Notes under the pieces: generated by a model
Databases searched by the model: none
What the model was told of the DNA's origin: nothing
What the model saw: the letters and a program-made list of their open reading frames with translations, nothing else
Shown here: positions 45,501 through 56,471 of the stretch, piece by piece
How positions within the stretch are numbered: position 1 is the stretch's first letter
Layout of the letters: every line of letters starts with the position of its first letter
Program-made: the position numbers and the translations under genes
Origin: Ophioceras dolichostomum
Lineage: Eukaryota > Ascomycota > Sordariomycetes > Magnaporthales > Ophioceraceae
Assembly (NCBI GenBank): GCA_003049485.1
Contig: PYST01000001.1
Location: forward strand, 186,001 to 250,000
Direction: 5' to 3'
DNA: 64,000 bases

Positions 45501-47538
45501 GCCTCCAACGCGGCCCTCGTCGTTTTGGTGTTCTGCGAGAACGACGACCGGGACGACGATACTACGAGCATCAAGGGGAGGCGATCTCTCCTACGCGAGT
45601 GGGCCGAACACGTACGTCGTGTGCCGACAGCTCGGGCTGGGGGCACCGGCACTGTAAGCAAGAACAGAGGGACGTCAGGAGGCTACTTCGCCGCGCTGAC
45701 CATGGCGCATCCCATTGTGCCTCACCTTGGCGGCGACGGCGCAGGAGATGACAGCCAGGCTAGCAAGACGATGATCTGCCAGCCCATCCTCGAGCGATGG
45801 GCCGGCGACGGAAACGTCGAGACCCGCGTCTCGATCCTGCAGAGCTTGGCGGGCAGCGATGTGCTCAGGGACAACGCGGCTGAGCTGGTGCCCCTGGTGG
45901 CGGAGGGGCTTGACGACTACACCACCACCGCGAGGGGCGACGTCGGGTCTCACGTGCGCTTGCAGGCTCTGAAGGCTACCAGGACGCTTTGGGAGCCGAT
46001 CCAGGAGGGGGTATCAGGCGAGAAGGGCGATGACGTTGATGACGATGACGGAGGCCGAGTTGACCTCATCGTCTCGACTCTGTTTCTGCGCGTCTTGCGG
46101 CTCGCGGCCGAAAAGCTAGACAAGGTGCGGTCCGAGGCGCAGGCAACGCTGGCCTCGGCATGTACTACGAGGTGCGTTTTGTCTCAGCATAATAGTGCCC
46201 CTTTTCTCCCCTCTCCTCCCCTCTCCTCTCCTCTCCTCTCCTCTCCTCTCCTCTCCTCTCCTCTCCTCTCCTTTCCTCTCCATAACATTATCTTCACACA
46301 CGACCAACATTTTACCGCATACGCTCACAAACAAACTATCTTCTTCCACGAGTTTTAGATGGGCCACCAACCTCCGCAAGTCTACCTTCTCGTCGCGCGT
46401 CTACTACAGCTTCCTCCTCAACCTCCTCACCCGCGACGGCGACGACACCGACCAGCTGCACCCCTCCGTCTCGGGCCCCGCGCGCGCCGACCCGGACCGC
46501 TGGATGGAGGAGCTCATGGCCGGCCTCGCCACCGCGGCCGACGCGGGCCACGAAGACCTGGTCGTCAACAGCCGCGCCGCCCTGAGCGCCTACTGCGCCC
46601 GATCTCAGGCGAACCTCGACCGCGCGTGCGGCGCTCTGGTTCGCAACCTCCGTCGCTGGACTTCTACTAGTAATGGCTCTGCCCCCACTCCGACGACGGC
46701 AACGAAGACGACGAATACTAGTACTAGTACTGCTCAGGAAAAGCAACAGCAACTGTTCCGACAGCAGCAACAACAGCAACAAGTAGACCGACAGGTGGTG
46801 TCCACCCTGGCGATTGTGGCTTTCCTGTTCCACGCCGACGTGTTCCCCCGCTGCACGACCGTCGACTACAAGGCGCTGTGTCTGGCCGTGCAGCGCGCGG
46901 CGTACAAGTCCGGCAACGTGCGCAAGATCGAGGCTTGCGTGCGGGTCTACGGCGCTGTCGCGGGTATGCTTTTGGGGCCGGCGCCGGCAGGACCAACGGG
47001 GGCAGCAGGGGCAGCAGCAACGGGAACCACAGGGGCCCCAGGAACAACAGCAGCAGGAACAGGAACAACAACAGGAGGAGCGATAGGCGCGGGAGGAGGA
47101 AGTGAGAGTGGAAGTGGAAGTGGAAGTGGAGGTGCAGGTGCAGGTGCAGGTGCAGGTGCAGGCGCAGTCAGCAGCAGGATGTTCCCGCTTGCCACGCCGG
47201 AGCTGGAGGCGAAGAGGGAGGAAGGGGTCCGAGAGGCGAGGAGACGGCTTGGGGCGCTGGTTATGCATCCCTGGCCGAGGGTGAGGACCGTGGTGGTCGA
47301 TGAGCTTTGGGTGTTGATGTCTTACCATGATCACCTGGAGGAGTCAATAACATCATCATCATTATCGACAACGACGACGGGAGGAGCTGCTGAGAAGGAT
47401 GCGGCTGCGGCTACGGCTGCGGCGCCGAGTCCCGCTCGGTCGCCTACAAGCCGGGCCGAGAGGCTGAAAGGGGTGGATTGGGGGACTGCCGACAAGGCCG
47501 CTCTCAAGGCCCTTGTGGAGGAGCTGGGGCTCAACTAG
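42583..47538 (+). CDS. Tubulin-specific chaperone D (cofactor D / Cin1-type)
   Basis: Three exons: 42583-42741, 42831-46171, 46359-47538; 1559 residues. Cofactor D binds beta-tubulin and assembles the alpha/beta heterodimer with cofactors C and E and the Arl2-type GTPase. Early residues (DLIGDFDASLWPFLRKPDG) and the junction EVMRLTSSLLDPFQELPQLL are typical. The hallmark WWTSWTWEERYIVLLWLSQL followed by APFDLSTISS lies near residue 170-195. HEAT-like helical repeats fill the central 1100 residues, for example TPVRFAASKALSVITLRLQ, SGNIRRGSSAALQELVGRHP and WVDVQLGPARS. The C-terminal exon starts RWATNLRKSTFSSRVYYSFL. It is about 300 residues longer than most family members; the extra is Gln/Ser/Thr- and Gly/Ala-rich low complexity at about 1267-1310, 1372-1437 and 1494-1530. 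The second intron (187 nt) contains a CTCTC microsatellite. Confidence 0.87.
46206..46280. repeat. CTCTC pentanucleotide microsatellite inside an intron
   Basis: About fourteen CTCTC/TCTCC units with minor interruptions in the second intron of the cofactor D gene. It may act as, or extend, the polypyrimidine part of the intron. Confidence 0.9.
47108..47165. repeat. GGAAGT and GGTGCA coding minisatellites
   Basis: Two adjacent six-base arrays (GGAAGT, then GGTGCA, about four to six copies each) within the last exon of the cofactor D gene. They encode Ser-Gly and Gly-Ala dipeptide repeats in a low-complexity loop. Confidence 0.85.
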
Positions 47539-50497
47539 GTAGCGGCGACTGTGCCAACCCAACACGTTGCATTGTCTGCTGATCCTGTTGGATAGGTACC
47601 GCTGACACACAATGCTGATAGATACCGTACGTAGTGTAGGTATGTGCTTGGATGGTAGATGTAGACACTACAGTAGATAAGACCGCCCCTGTATTCTCTC
47701 GCCTGCCTTGGCGATCTTCAAAGAGAGGCAGGCCCCCACAGATCGGTTCGTCCCTGTTGACCGCTACTTTTGTCCCCGTTGTTTCTCCGGGGTGGACGAA
47801 CACCCGAACTGTACCGCAGTCTGTCTGATTGCCACAACGACAGTTCAGATTGCTTTACGTACGAAACCACCATACGTCCATGGAGGGGACAAAAAGAGGA
47901 AACCAAACCCGCTGTCCGCCCGACACGCCCGCATTCCGCATCGCATCGCGGAGCGTCTGGAAGGAAAAGCGGAGGGGGAAGCCCGGTACTGTCTTTTTGC
48001 ACACACTCTCTCTTTTTCTTGCTCGCTCTCACTCTGCTACCTACCACCTATCTACATACGTAGCTGGTCACGTACCCGCCGTCGTAGATTACATGCATGT
48101 GCGGAGGGGATGCGGGCGGGCAGGCGGGAAACGTCGTCGAGCGAGCGAAGGAGAGCGAACAAGCAGGCAGGGTGACAGGCTCGCAGGCTACCGCTCGACT
48201 CGACTCGACTCGGCGATGCGGCATCTGACACAAAAGGACGCCTGCATTGGACGGTTGAACCGATCTAACTGTGGGTTGGGGCTCGAATTAAGTGCCAGGG
48301 TTGAAGGGGTGGGTGACAGCGTTCGACAGTACGTCCGTAACAGCCGCTTTCGAGATGTATGGGACTACTTACAATCCCGTAATGATGATGAGGACAGAGT
48401 TGTATTTTTTTTCTTTTCTGCTTGTTTCTGTCCCTTTGTCCTTGAGTTCCTCAACAATATCTTTGCTGCCAACGGCCTTCCCCAATGTGACATGTCTCAA
48501 ATGGATGTTCTTCGTTCCTGACTCTCGTGCGTGCCTGATTCTTTTCTTATCAAACCAAACTTTCTATGATTCCCGAGAAGCTCGCCGACAGAGAGGCCGA
48601 AGATTTCCCTATTGTACATAAGCTGCCTGGATACAAGGTGTGTGAGCGAGCAGCAGACAACTTGGCCGTACTCCGCAAGCCCAATCATATATGTACTAAG
48701 ACATTAGTCGTTGACCTCCAGTTTGTCTTCTTCAATAGCGTCGTCCATGATTCCAAACGTTGGTTCGTCTGGAGGCTGGTCAAGAGAGCAAGCGCCCCGC
48801 AACGGATCTGGTTCAGAGAGTTCCCCGGTGGAGCCAAATCAATGCTTGTTCTCTCTCAAGTCCTTGGTTGGTGCGGAGAAGAAGTTGACCAGCACTAGCA
48901 GAGCAGGCTGCTTCCTTGTGCTTCCGCTTCCGGGCTGGTGTCGTGCGTTGTTCAGGACGGACAAGTTTCTCTTCATGAATAAACTTTTCAACGGGGTCGA
49001 AAATTGAAGGGGATACATTTGTCCTAGGTTGCATATGAACGTTGGCCGTTGGCGTCAAACTCTTTCTTTTCCTGTGTCTTTTTTGCTCCGTTCTTCAGAC
49101 ACCAGTTGCAACCCTGACCGGGCGACTGTGACATTTCTGTCACAAACCGACTCGTCTTCTCGCTTGGCATCGCAGTTTTCTGACTCTCTTAGCCGCGGAG
49201 GGGGAAAGAAATGTGGTTCGATTCATTGTGTTTCTTCTTGGCCCCCTCCGTCCTTTCTTTCCTCCTCTTTTTCCCTGCAAGAGACTGCTAGGCTAGGGCA
49301 ACAAGCTGGACGTCACGTGGATGAGTGTCATATGGGGGGGGGGCTGGCGATAGCATCGATGTTGGCTTGTGGGGTGAACCAGGGGGCTGTAAGACGCAAA
49401 ACGCATCTCCAATCCCCGTCCCTACGCGGCCACGTGTGATGCCTGTCGAAGTCACTTTTCCCGTGGAGGCAAGGACCGCTAGCAAGCCCCCTAGCCCCTC
49501 CCCCCAGTGCGTTCTAGCGTTCTAAATAGTTCGGGCAGGGGGAGCTCGGTGGCGGGCGGCTATGGCCGTCCATCGAACCGTTGGAAGAAAATCTCTTGGA
49601 AGAAAGGATTGGCTCGGGGTTGACTCCGTAGATATCTTGACCTTTTTTTTTCTCGCCAGGGAGAAATTCTCGGAATCACGGCTCGCTTTTCAGCAAATAC
49701 ACGCATACCGTCGTAAGCTGAAGCCTCACGGACGAAGCGGGAGGGAGCGGTCCTCAAACCCTCTTGAGGGCTCAAGTCCGCCCGCCGAACGGGAGTCTCC
49801 TTGGTTGCGGAAACATCTCCGTGCCCTGTGCATCGGCCCTCATTTCAGATCGATGTAGTAGCCTCCGGGCGTCCTTCGCAGCCAGAGAGGCTTTTATGCA
49901 TGTAATCAGAGAAGGCGTCCCTTTTTGGGGTCTTTGATCCGTGGGAGGTTGGCAGCTGGCAACCCTTGCCTCAGATCATGATTCAGTCTCATCGAATATC
50001 TTGAGATGGTGGCTTGTCTTGTCCACTGCTCGTCGATGATGGCCTGTTGGCTCGCTCCCTTACCACTCTCCACTTGTTGGACTCGATCGCAACTGGAGGT
50101 TGCAAGCCTCGGAAACCGAGCCGACACACGGACGCACCTGCATCGAGTCACAGCAACGATTTTCGTCCTTCTCTGGACGAGCCTGAGTTCGACTCCCGTG
50201 CAGTATTTGAACATTTCGAAGCGATTTTTTCATTTGTTGTGCGTTGTACGAGGTTGGTTCATGTATGATGACCGTTACTTATCTGCCGGGGTGGGCTAAT
50301 TGTCGTCTGGACAAGAGAAGCCGTGCATAGCTTTTGTACAATCACTTCGGTCTGGCTATCAGCTCCTTTGGGAAGGTGGACAACAAAATACATATCAATT
50401 GTCTCTCGGGATCATTGGGGTGCTAATGTTCTCGTTTACTTCGCTCTCGCAACACGGTCTCTACGACCTCACCTCTTCCGTATGTATTATTCGATTC

Positions 50498-50505
50498 TAT
50501 AAATA
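50498..50505 (+). promoter_or_regulatory. TATAAATA box without a clear gene
   Basis: A consensus TATA box. The next plus-strand ATG frame of note is 50663-50848 (61 residues, with five cysteines and no signal peptide), which cannot be recognised and may be chance. Confidence 0.2.
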
Positions 50506-53403
50506 CTGGACGGAGACGGGAGGCAAGGCATCTGTGACTGTGTGCATCGGTATATCCGGACAGCCTCCACGGCCGGGAGATTTAAATTGTGACGTCGAAA
50601 TTGAGGATGGTGTGCAGCTACGGACGTTTACAGGGAGAGATGAGGGGAGGACCTAGTAACTGATGAGGCACGGAGAGCTTGAAGGATGCGGCACGCGGTG
50701 CGATGCAGTGCGGTATGGGGGGTGTTTGGATGGTAGATGCTTCTCCCATGGTAGGTACCACCTACACAAAAGTACTGGCCACACTGGTCACAACGTGGAA
50801 AGCTTCCGCCTCGTGCAAATTAATAATCCGTGCGATACAGTGGTTTAACTCAAAGAGGAATCGGTAAGCGGCCTTGCAGCTCGCAGCTTCTTCAGAATCA
50901 GATAGATGTGCAATGTGCCTGCATGCGTGCCGTCTCGTCACCACAACCAACATGGACCATTTCAAGAATCACTTCAAGAACCACCCACATCTACAGAGAT
51001 GTGATCCAACCAAGTCTCATCAATCGAAGTTTAAAGGTCTTTGTGGTCTTGTCTCTTTTCGCTTCCCGTACTTCCCGCTCCCCCCTTCTTCCAAAATCGG
51101 TAAGTAGATCGTTGTGCCCCAGAGACGGACGGTTCAGGCGGGAGAGCGCAGCGGACAGTGAACAGTGGACAGTGGGCAGAGGACAGTACATACATCGGAG
51201 GTAGGTAGGGGGATGGGGAAATACGGAGGGAATATCATTTGATGTATTTAATTTTTATCTTGTTCGATCAGTTTTCGCACTCGCAGCTCAAGCGCCTCGG
51301 TCAAAGTTGACACATTGCCCAATCAATATGGTCTGAACAGGCCCCAAGATGAGCAAGAGAGGAAGGGAGTGAGCACAACTCCCTCCTCATAGGCGCTTCG
51401 AGAGGCTGGAGTTTCGCACATACACTACCACCCACCGATTGCTAGAGGAAGACGCAAAGGGAGAGGCAAACAGCAACAGCACCAATCTTGTCTGGAACCT
51501 CATCTCAGCACACAGGCTGTATCAACCGAGCTTGTCCAGGTTTTGGTCGATTGATACAGAGGTAGGCTGCCCAACCCACCCACCTCATCTGTAACCGCTG
51601 CTGCCCTTGCTTTCTCCGAGTGGACGACGCTGATGCCAGTACGATGCAGCATCCCGCCTACGTAGCAACGGCACAGACGGTGAGAGTCACTGCACGGTAG
51701 GTACGGCACATCCACGCCCGTGAAGTGTTCAGCTAAGTCCTGTGTCCCATGGGCCTCTGGATTGCCTCGACACACTGGCGCGAGCGTGACCCTGCATGGG
51801 AAGGTTGGTACCACATACGCGCACACGAGCCAGTATTGGCCAACCAACATCGGTTGATAAGTGATGGTGATGGGCAGTCCTAAAAATCCCAGGTCGCCGA
51901 CCCTTCCGAGCAGGAGCCCGAGTCGACAGTCAGAGTCAGTTCGTTTGCTCTCCATTATTTCTCCTCTCTCATGCTCTCGAAGCAAACTTGTTCAACACAA
52001 AAGCAACCAGAAGTGCCGATCGCGTATGTTTGTCAGTGTGCCGGCCGGTGGCGGGTCAGCTCACTACCACCCAAATAGGTCAGGTTTGGACGTGGTTAAG
52101 TGGAGGTTTGAGGGGTACGAGTTCAGTCGTGGCCGAAGGCAATTGGGAGAAACAAGGCACTGTCAGTATCACCCGCGTCAAGCTTGGAGGCTTGCACCGG
52201 CGAGAGGGCCGAAAAGGGCCTGGCTTCATGTTGCTGCGTGCAGACCTCCAGAGCGTTTTCTTTTTGTTTTCAGCTAGTTATTTCTTATTAGGTATTTTTA
52301 TTTACTGCATGGAGTTTGGGTTGTGTGGACAAGGTCGATCGGGCATGTCCGCCATCTAATATTCCGCAATCCGGCATGCGTCGTACCCCGCGGTCTCAAA
52401 TCAAATGGCCCCCATAACCGCCGAACTCGGTGCTTTGAATTGAGCCGACTCCCCTCGCTCTCCACTTCTGCCCCCTCCCCTATTCTTTTACTACGTACTT
52501 CACCTCAGGAAACTGGTGGCTGGCGGCCTTGGTCTAGATGCATGATGAGTGCGCACAGGGCATTTCTTGCGCTTGCTTGATGCCCGCAGATGAGTTGGCT
52601 AGCATGGAAAGGTGATAGGCTGAGAGAATGCGGCGGCGACGCGGCGTGGAAGAGGGGAACGGTGAGGATCCATTATGTGCGTGCGCGGGGGAGCAGATAC
52701 CGGAGGCTTCGGAGTTAAGGTATGTACTTTCTTTTTCCCCTCTTTTACTCCTCTGCAGAGTATGAGTTGTTTGTCTTTCTTTATTTCTCACGCACCATGC
52801 CGCCCTCACCGTGTCCACCAACTGCCTGCCGGTGAGCCAACCCCTTCGCCGATCCGCGGTACTTTTGTCACTTGAATTTCACTTGAGCCACGTATTGGCA
52901 GATCGGCTCTTGAGGCGTGAGGGGTTCGAACACATGCGGGTCGGCCTTGCAGCAAAACCGTCCTGTCTTTGTATGTCAGAGACCTGCTTGCCAAGTCCGG
53001 TTCCTCGGCCGGATGCCATCGACCGGCCGCATGACCAGGCGAGTAACGACAAATGCAACAGAGCAAAAAAGCAACACCGTCCGACTTCATATGCAGCTCG
53101 ACTGCCTGTCTGCTTGCCTGCCTGTTTGCCTTCGTGTTGTCTTCGTGAGCAATGGGCGTTGTAGATGTGGCCATCAGGGGATCCCCCACATCCCTTGGCC
53201 CAACACTCCAGATGGGATTTTTCGTACTTGACACACTGCTACCCATACTCACAGAATAAACACGTCTCAGGAGAGAAATGGGTGGGCAGAATACGCACAT
53301 ACCTGGTAAGTAGCATGCAAGAGACCAAGAAGCGAATGCCACAACGCACGAGCGAGATACCTCAGGTATCCCGCACCTTCACATATTCCCTACTACGGAG
53401 GAG

Positions 53404-53432
53404 AGGTAGGTACCTAGGTAGGGGCCTACCTA
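53404..53432. repeat. Nested TACC/GGTA palindromes
   Basis: Alternating GGTA and TACC units centred on GTAC, CCTAGG and GGCC; the densest example of the dispersed palindromic motif in this window. Confidence 0.75.
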
Positions 53433-54677
53433 TCTCTGTATGTACCATCCAGATCTCCTCCCGATCCCAATGTGTGGTTGGCACTCACGGAGCACCACCA
53501 ACCGCTGCTACTACTTTACATTCCGCGAAATGTGCCATCCGCGATTTCATCTTCTGCCGCGCAAGCGTCGTCTCGTAACTCAGCGTATCAAACCGGTCGG
53601 CCATGGATCCTCATATACGATAGCACAAATTCACATGCGAACCGGTGTGGTGGATTGTTGCAAGTTCGTACGATTCATCGTCATGATGCGGAGCAGACCT
53701 CTGAAGCAGGAAGGGCGTGGAGACCCCACGGTCCACTGTGAGCTCAGAACTGGCGATGATCATCGAGAACACCAGCTGGGGCAGGCTGTCAAAAGGTCTC
53801 TAATGGCACTATCGGACTTTTGGGGACGGTACCTTGGTACCTCACTACTTCTAAGTCAAGGTGTTGAAAGCATGGCGAAACGGTCTAAGTCAACTGGCAT
53901 GAGGCAAAGCCTAGTATACCGTAAATGGAGCTTTAGGAGTGTACGTATGCAGCTAGCCGGCAGCATGGACGGAATAGACCGCACAGAGATGAGGTGAACA
54001 GGAGAACAAGCTCCGACTAGCCTGCTAGCCTACCAGCATAGTCCGTGACAAGGACAAGGACCGTGTCTATCTTGATCTCTCGATCGGATTCCCCAACCCC
54101 TGACTCCTGTCAGCCCAACATGGGGATCCTACGGGACAGGTGCGGCTAAAGTAGGACGAACATCTCCCTCTGAGAAACACATATCAATGCTCCGCGACTA
54201 GCTCGTCGGAGCTTCAATGCTTAAACTATCCAGCCGTCTTTACCCGGCCTCATACACCCTCGAGCCCCTATTCATAGGAGAACCGTATGCACCAGATTGG
54301 TAGTACCTACCTACCTAGTCAAGGTCAACAAGGAAGAAGAGGACGGAGAGGCCAACTGACCAAAGTACCTCGTGGGCGAGCTGGGTAGCCCCTGGCCATG
54401 TGGGAGGAGATTTGCCAGCGAGCGATGAGTGACGTGACGCCACAAGATCATCATTCCCGGAAGCCCATCAGATTCCCAATCAGATTCGGGGGCCATTGTT
54501 CATGTCTTATTATGGAGATCTCATTGATAGCCCCGGACGGACCTGCAGTTCTAGACCAGCCGCCCGAACCGGTGAGCCGCCAAACCGTCCACCCGCCGCC
54601 TCATAACAGTAAATAAAGAACGACGAGACAGAAACTCCAGTCTCAAGTTGGCCCGTCCGTTGGTGCATACCTGGGTA

Positions 54678-54704
54678 GATACCTACCTGCAAGGTAGGTA
54701 CCTC
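54678..54704. repeat. TACC/GGTA inverted repeat with short spacer
   Basis: TACCTACCT and AGGTAGGTA arms separated by a few bases (GCA) could form a hairpin of nine base pairs. It is non-coding. Confidence 0.7.
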
Positions 54705-56471
54705 CTAGCAGCTAACGTCCCGCATATTGGTGTGAAGCTCACGAAGCATGTTGCCGGCCGCGGGGGCAAAATACAGTGTGGATAGGTACTTTTTTGCCTG
54801 ACCACCCTGACCGATGAGTTCGATACATGTGTACTTCAATGCTACGAGTTGTTGTGTGTGTGCATAACACATCATCTTACCCCTGTCTTCGAAGCTTCCA
54901 TCGAAGTAACCCCAACCCCACAGAAGGAAGGATTCTCAGGCTTCCCGAGGTTGGTGAAAGAGGTGGCCGATAGTTGTCCACTGTCCACTGTCCAGGCGGG
55001 TGATACAGGCAACGCGGGCACCAGCGGGACCGTGATGGGATGGATGGATGGATTGCTCGTGGATTGGAGGGAGCAATTTAATTGTCACTGGCCGCCGGCC
55101 ATTTTTCTGCTCTAATTGATCTCTTTTGAGATTTTCATTTTCCCCCGCCTCACAGCTCGTAGCTCACAGCAGCCAGCCTTCCCCCATGCGGTGACACGGC
55201 GACTCTCCCACGCTTTCCGATCTCCTTCTCTTCTCTATCTTGACCGACTCCTCCGACCGATCTCTATCATCGCCAAGCCATCGATTCGCAGAGGTACCGA
55301 CCAACCACTTGGACACCTACCCTAATATTTGAGAGATATATCGGCCAACCGCCTTCTCTCATCCTGTTCATTCCCCTGTCCAGAACGGAAATCGAACATC
55401 ACCGAGGACTTTCGGCAGTATTGAAGCCCGAGGATAAAAAAGAATTCAGAAACCCAGGAGGAAAGGCTATAGAAAGGAATTTAAGAAGAATAGGGGGAAG
55501 AAAAGCATATTGCGGTCGAGCGCCTGGCGTGCCGACTTGTTTCGTCGATCTCTATTCGTTGCCCGCTTACTTTCTTTTTTTTTTTTCTCCCCCCGTCTCC
55601 TCCACTATCTCTTTTGCAAGTGGGGATCATCCATCCCCTTTCCTTTTCTGTCTGTGGGTGCCAGCGGGAGCATCCTGTCGCCTACCACTAGCTCGCTGAT
55701 CAAACCAATCGCGCCGGGCTCTCCTAGCGGGCCGTCTGCCACTCAGACGCACATCTGTACCCCCTATTACGCTATTCCGCTCCTCCCACACACACTGCAC
55801 ACTGCCCTCCCACACCACCACCACGAACGCAAAGAGCGGTAGCACATATCCCGTCGCTTTCTTCCCTCCCCACGTCAACAACAAACAACACACACACCCC
55901 ACCATCGCTGTCACCTGCTTCTAGGTTCCTGCCAACTTCCATTCTCCCTCTTGAACTCCCCCATCTTCCCCAAGAACAAGGCAAAATCCTCGTTCCTCCC
56001 TCTTTCCCTATCTCTTTGTCTCGGCGCCGTCCTGGTGCAGATATCACCACTGCGCCGATTGCAACGCTCAGCACTCAATCCCCTTTTTCTTGCTGGACAA
56101 TTGGCCAGAAACGATCGCGGAAATCACGAAATCGAGCTCGATGCTCCGTCCGAGCTGGTAATTTTCTCTGTTTCTGGCCGAAACTTTTGGGGGGCTGGTC
56201 ACTGGTCTCACTCACCTCACCCACCACACCACCACAACGACCGTCGTCCACCGCTACTACGCACTACGCCGGCCGCTACAACCACCACCCAACAACACCA
56301 ACAGTGCTGTCCGCGCCTTTTCTCTTCCCCTACTCTCATCCTGGCCGCGTTAGGTAGAACCCAACCTAACGTCGGTCGCCGCCGTCTCCCGCCAAAATTG
56401 AGCCCTCAACTATCCGCCTCCCTCCAGGACGAGGACCACCCGCCCCCGAGCCCGAGACGGACGATCTAGCG

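Larger units (their letters stand above)
47539..56471. other. Gene desert of about 8.9 kb, ending in a likely 5' leader
   Basis: No reading frame shows a recognised domain or splice-linked continuation; the longest frames (about 190 residues) look like chance. It holds TACC/GGTA palindromes (53404-53432, 54303-54319, 54678-54704), a CGACT pentanucleotide run (about 48190-48210), two CACGTG boxes (49314-49319 and 49431-49436) and a perfect TATAAATA (50498-50505). From about 55100 onward the plus strand is pyrimidine-rich, probably promoter and leader of the gene at 56472. A six-codon upstream ORF lies at 56141-56161. Confidence 0.5.

Noticed and set aside
49730..49800. tRNA with B-box-like GGCTCAAGTCC
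   Set aside because: No A-box or acceptor stem at the right distance; a GGGC/GCCC stem with an eight-base loop is not a standard T arm.
51500..51985. Minus-strand 161-residue frame in the second desert
   Set aside because: No recognised domain, no signal peptide and no splice-linked continuation.
52628..52760. Small gene with an intron (GTATGT donor, CTCTGCAG acceptor)
   Set aside because: The splice signals look good, but the joined frame stops at once in the second exon, so there is no supported protein.
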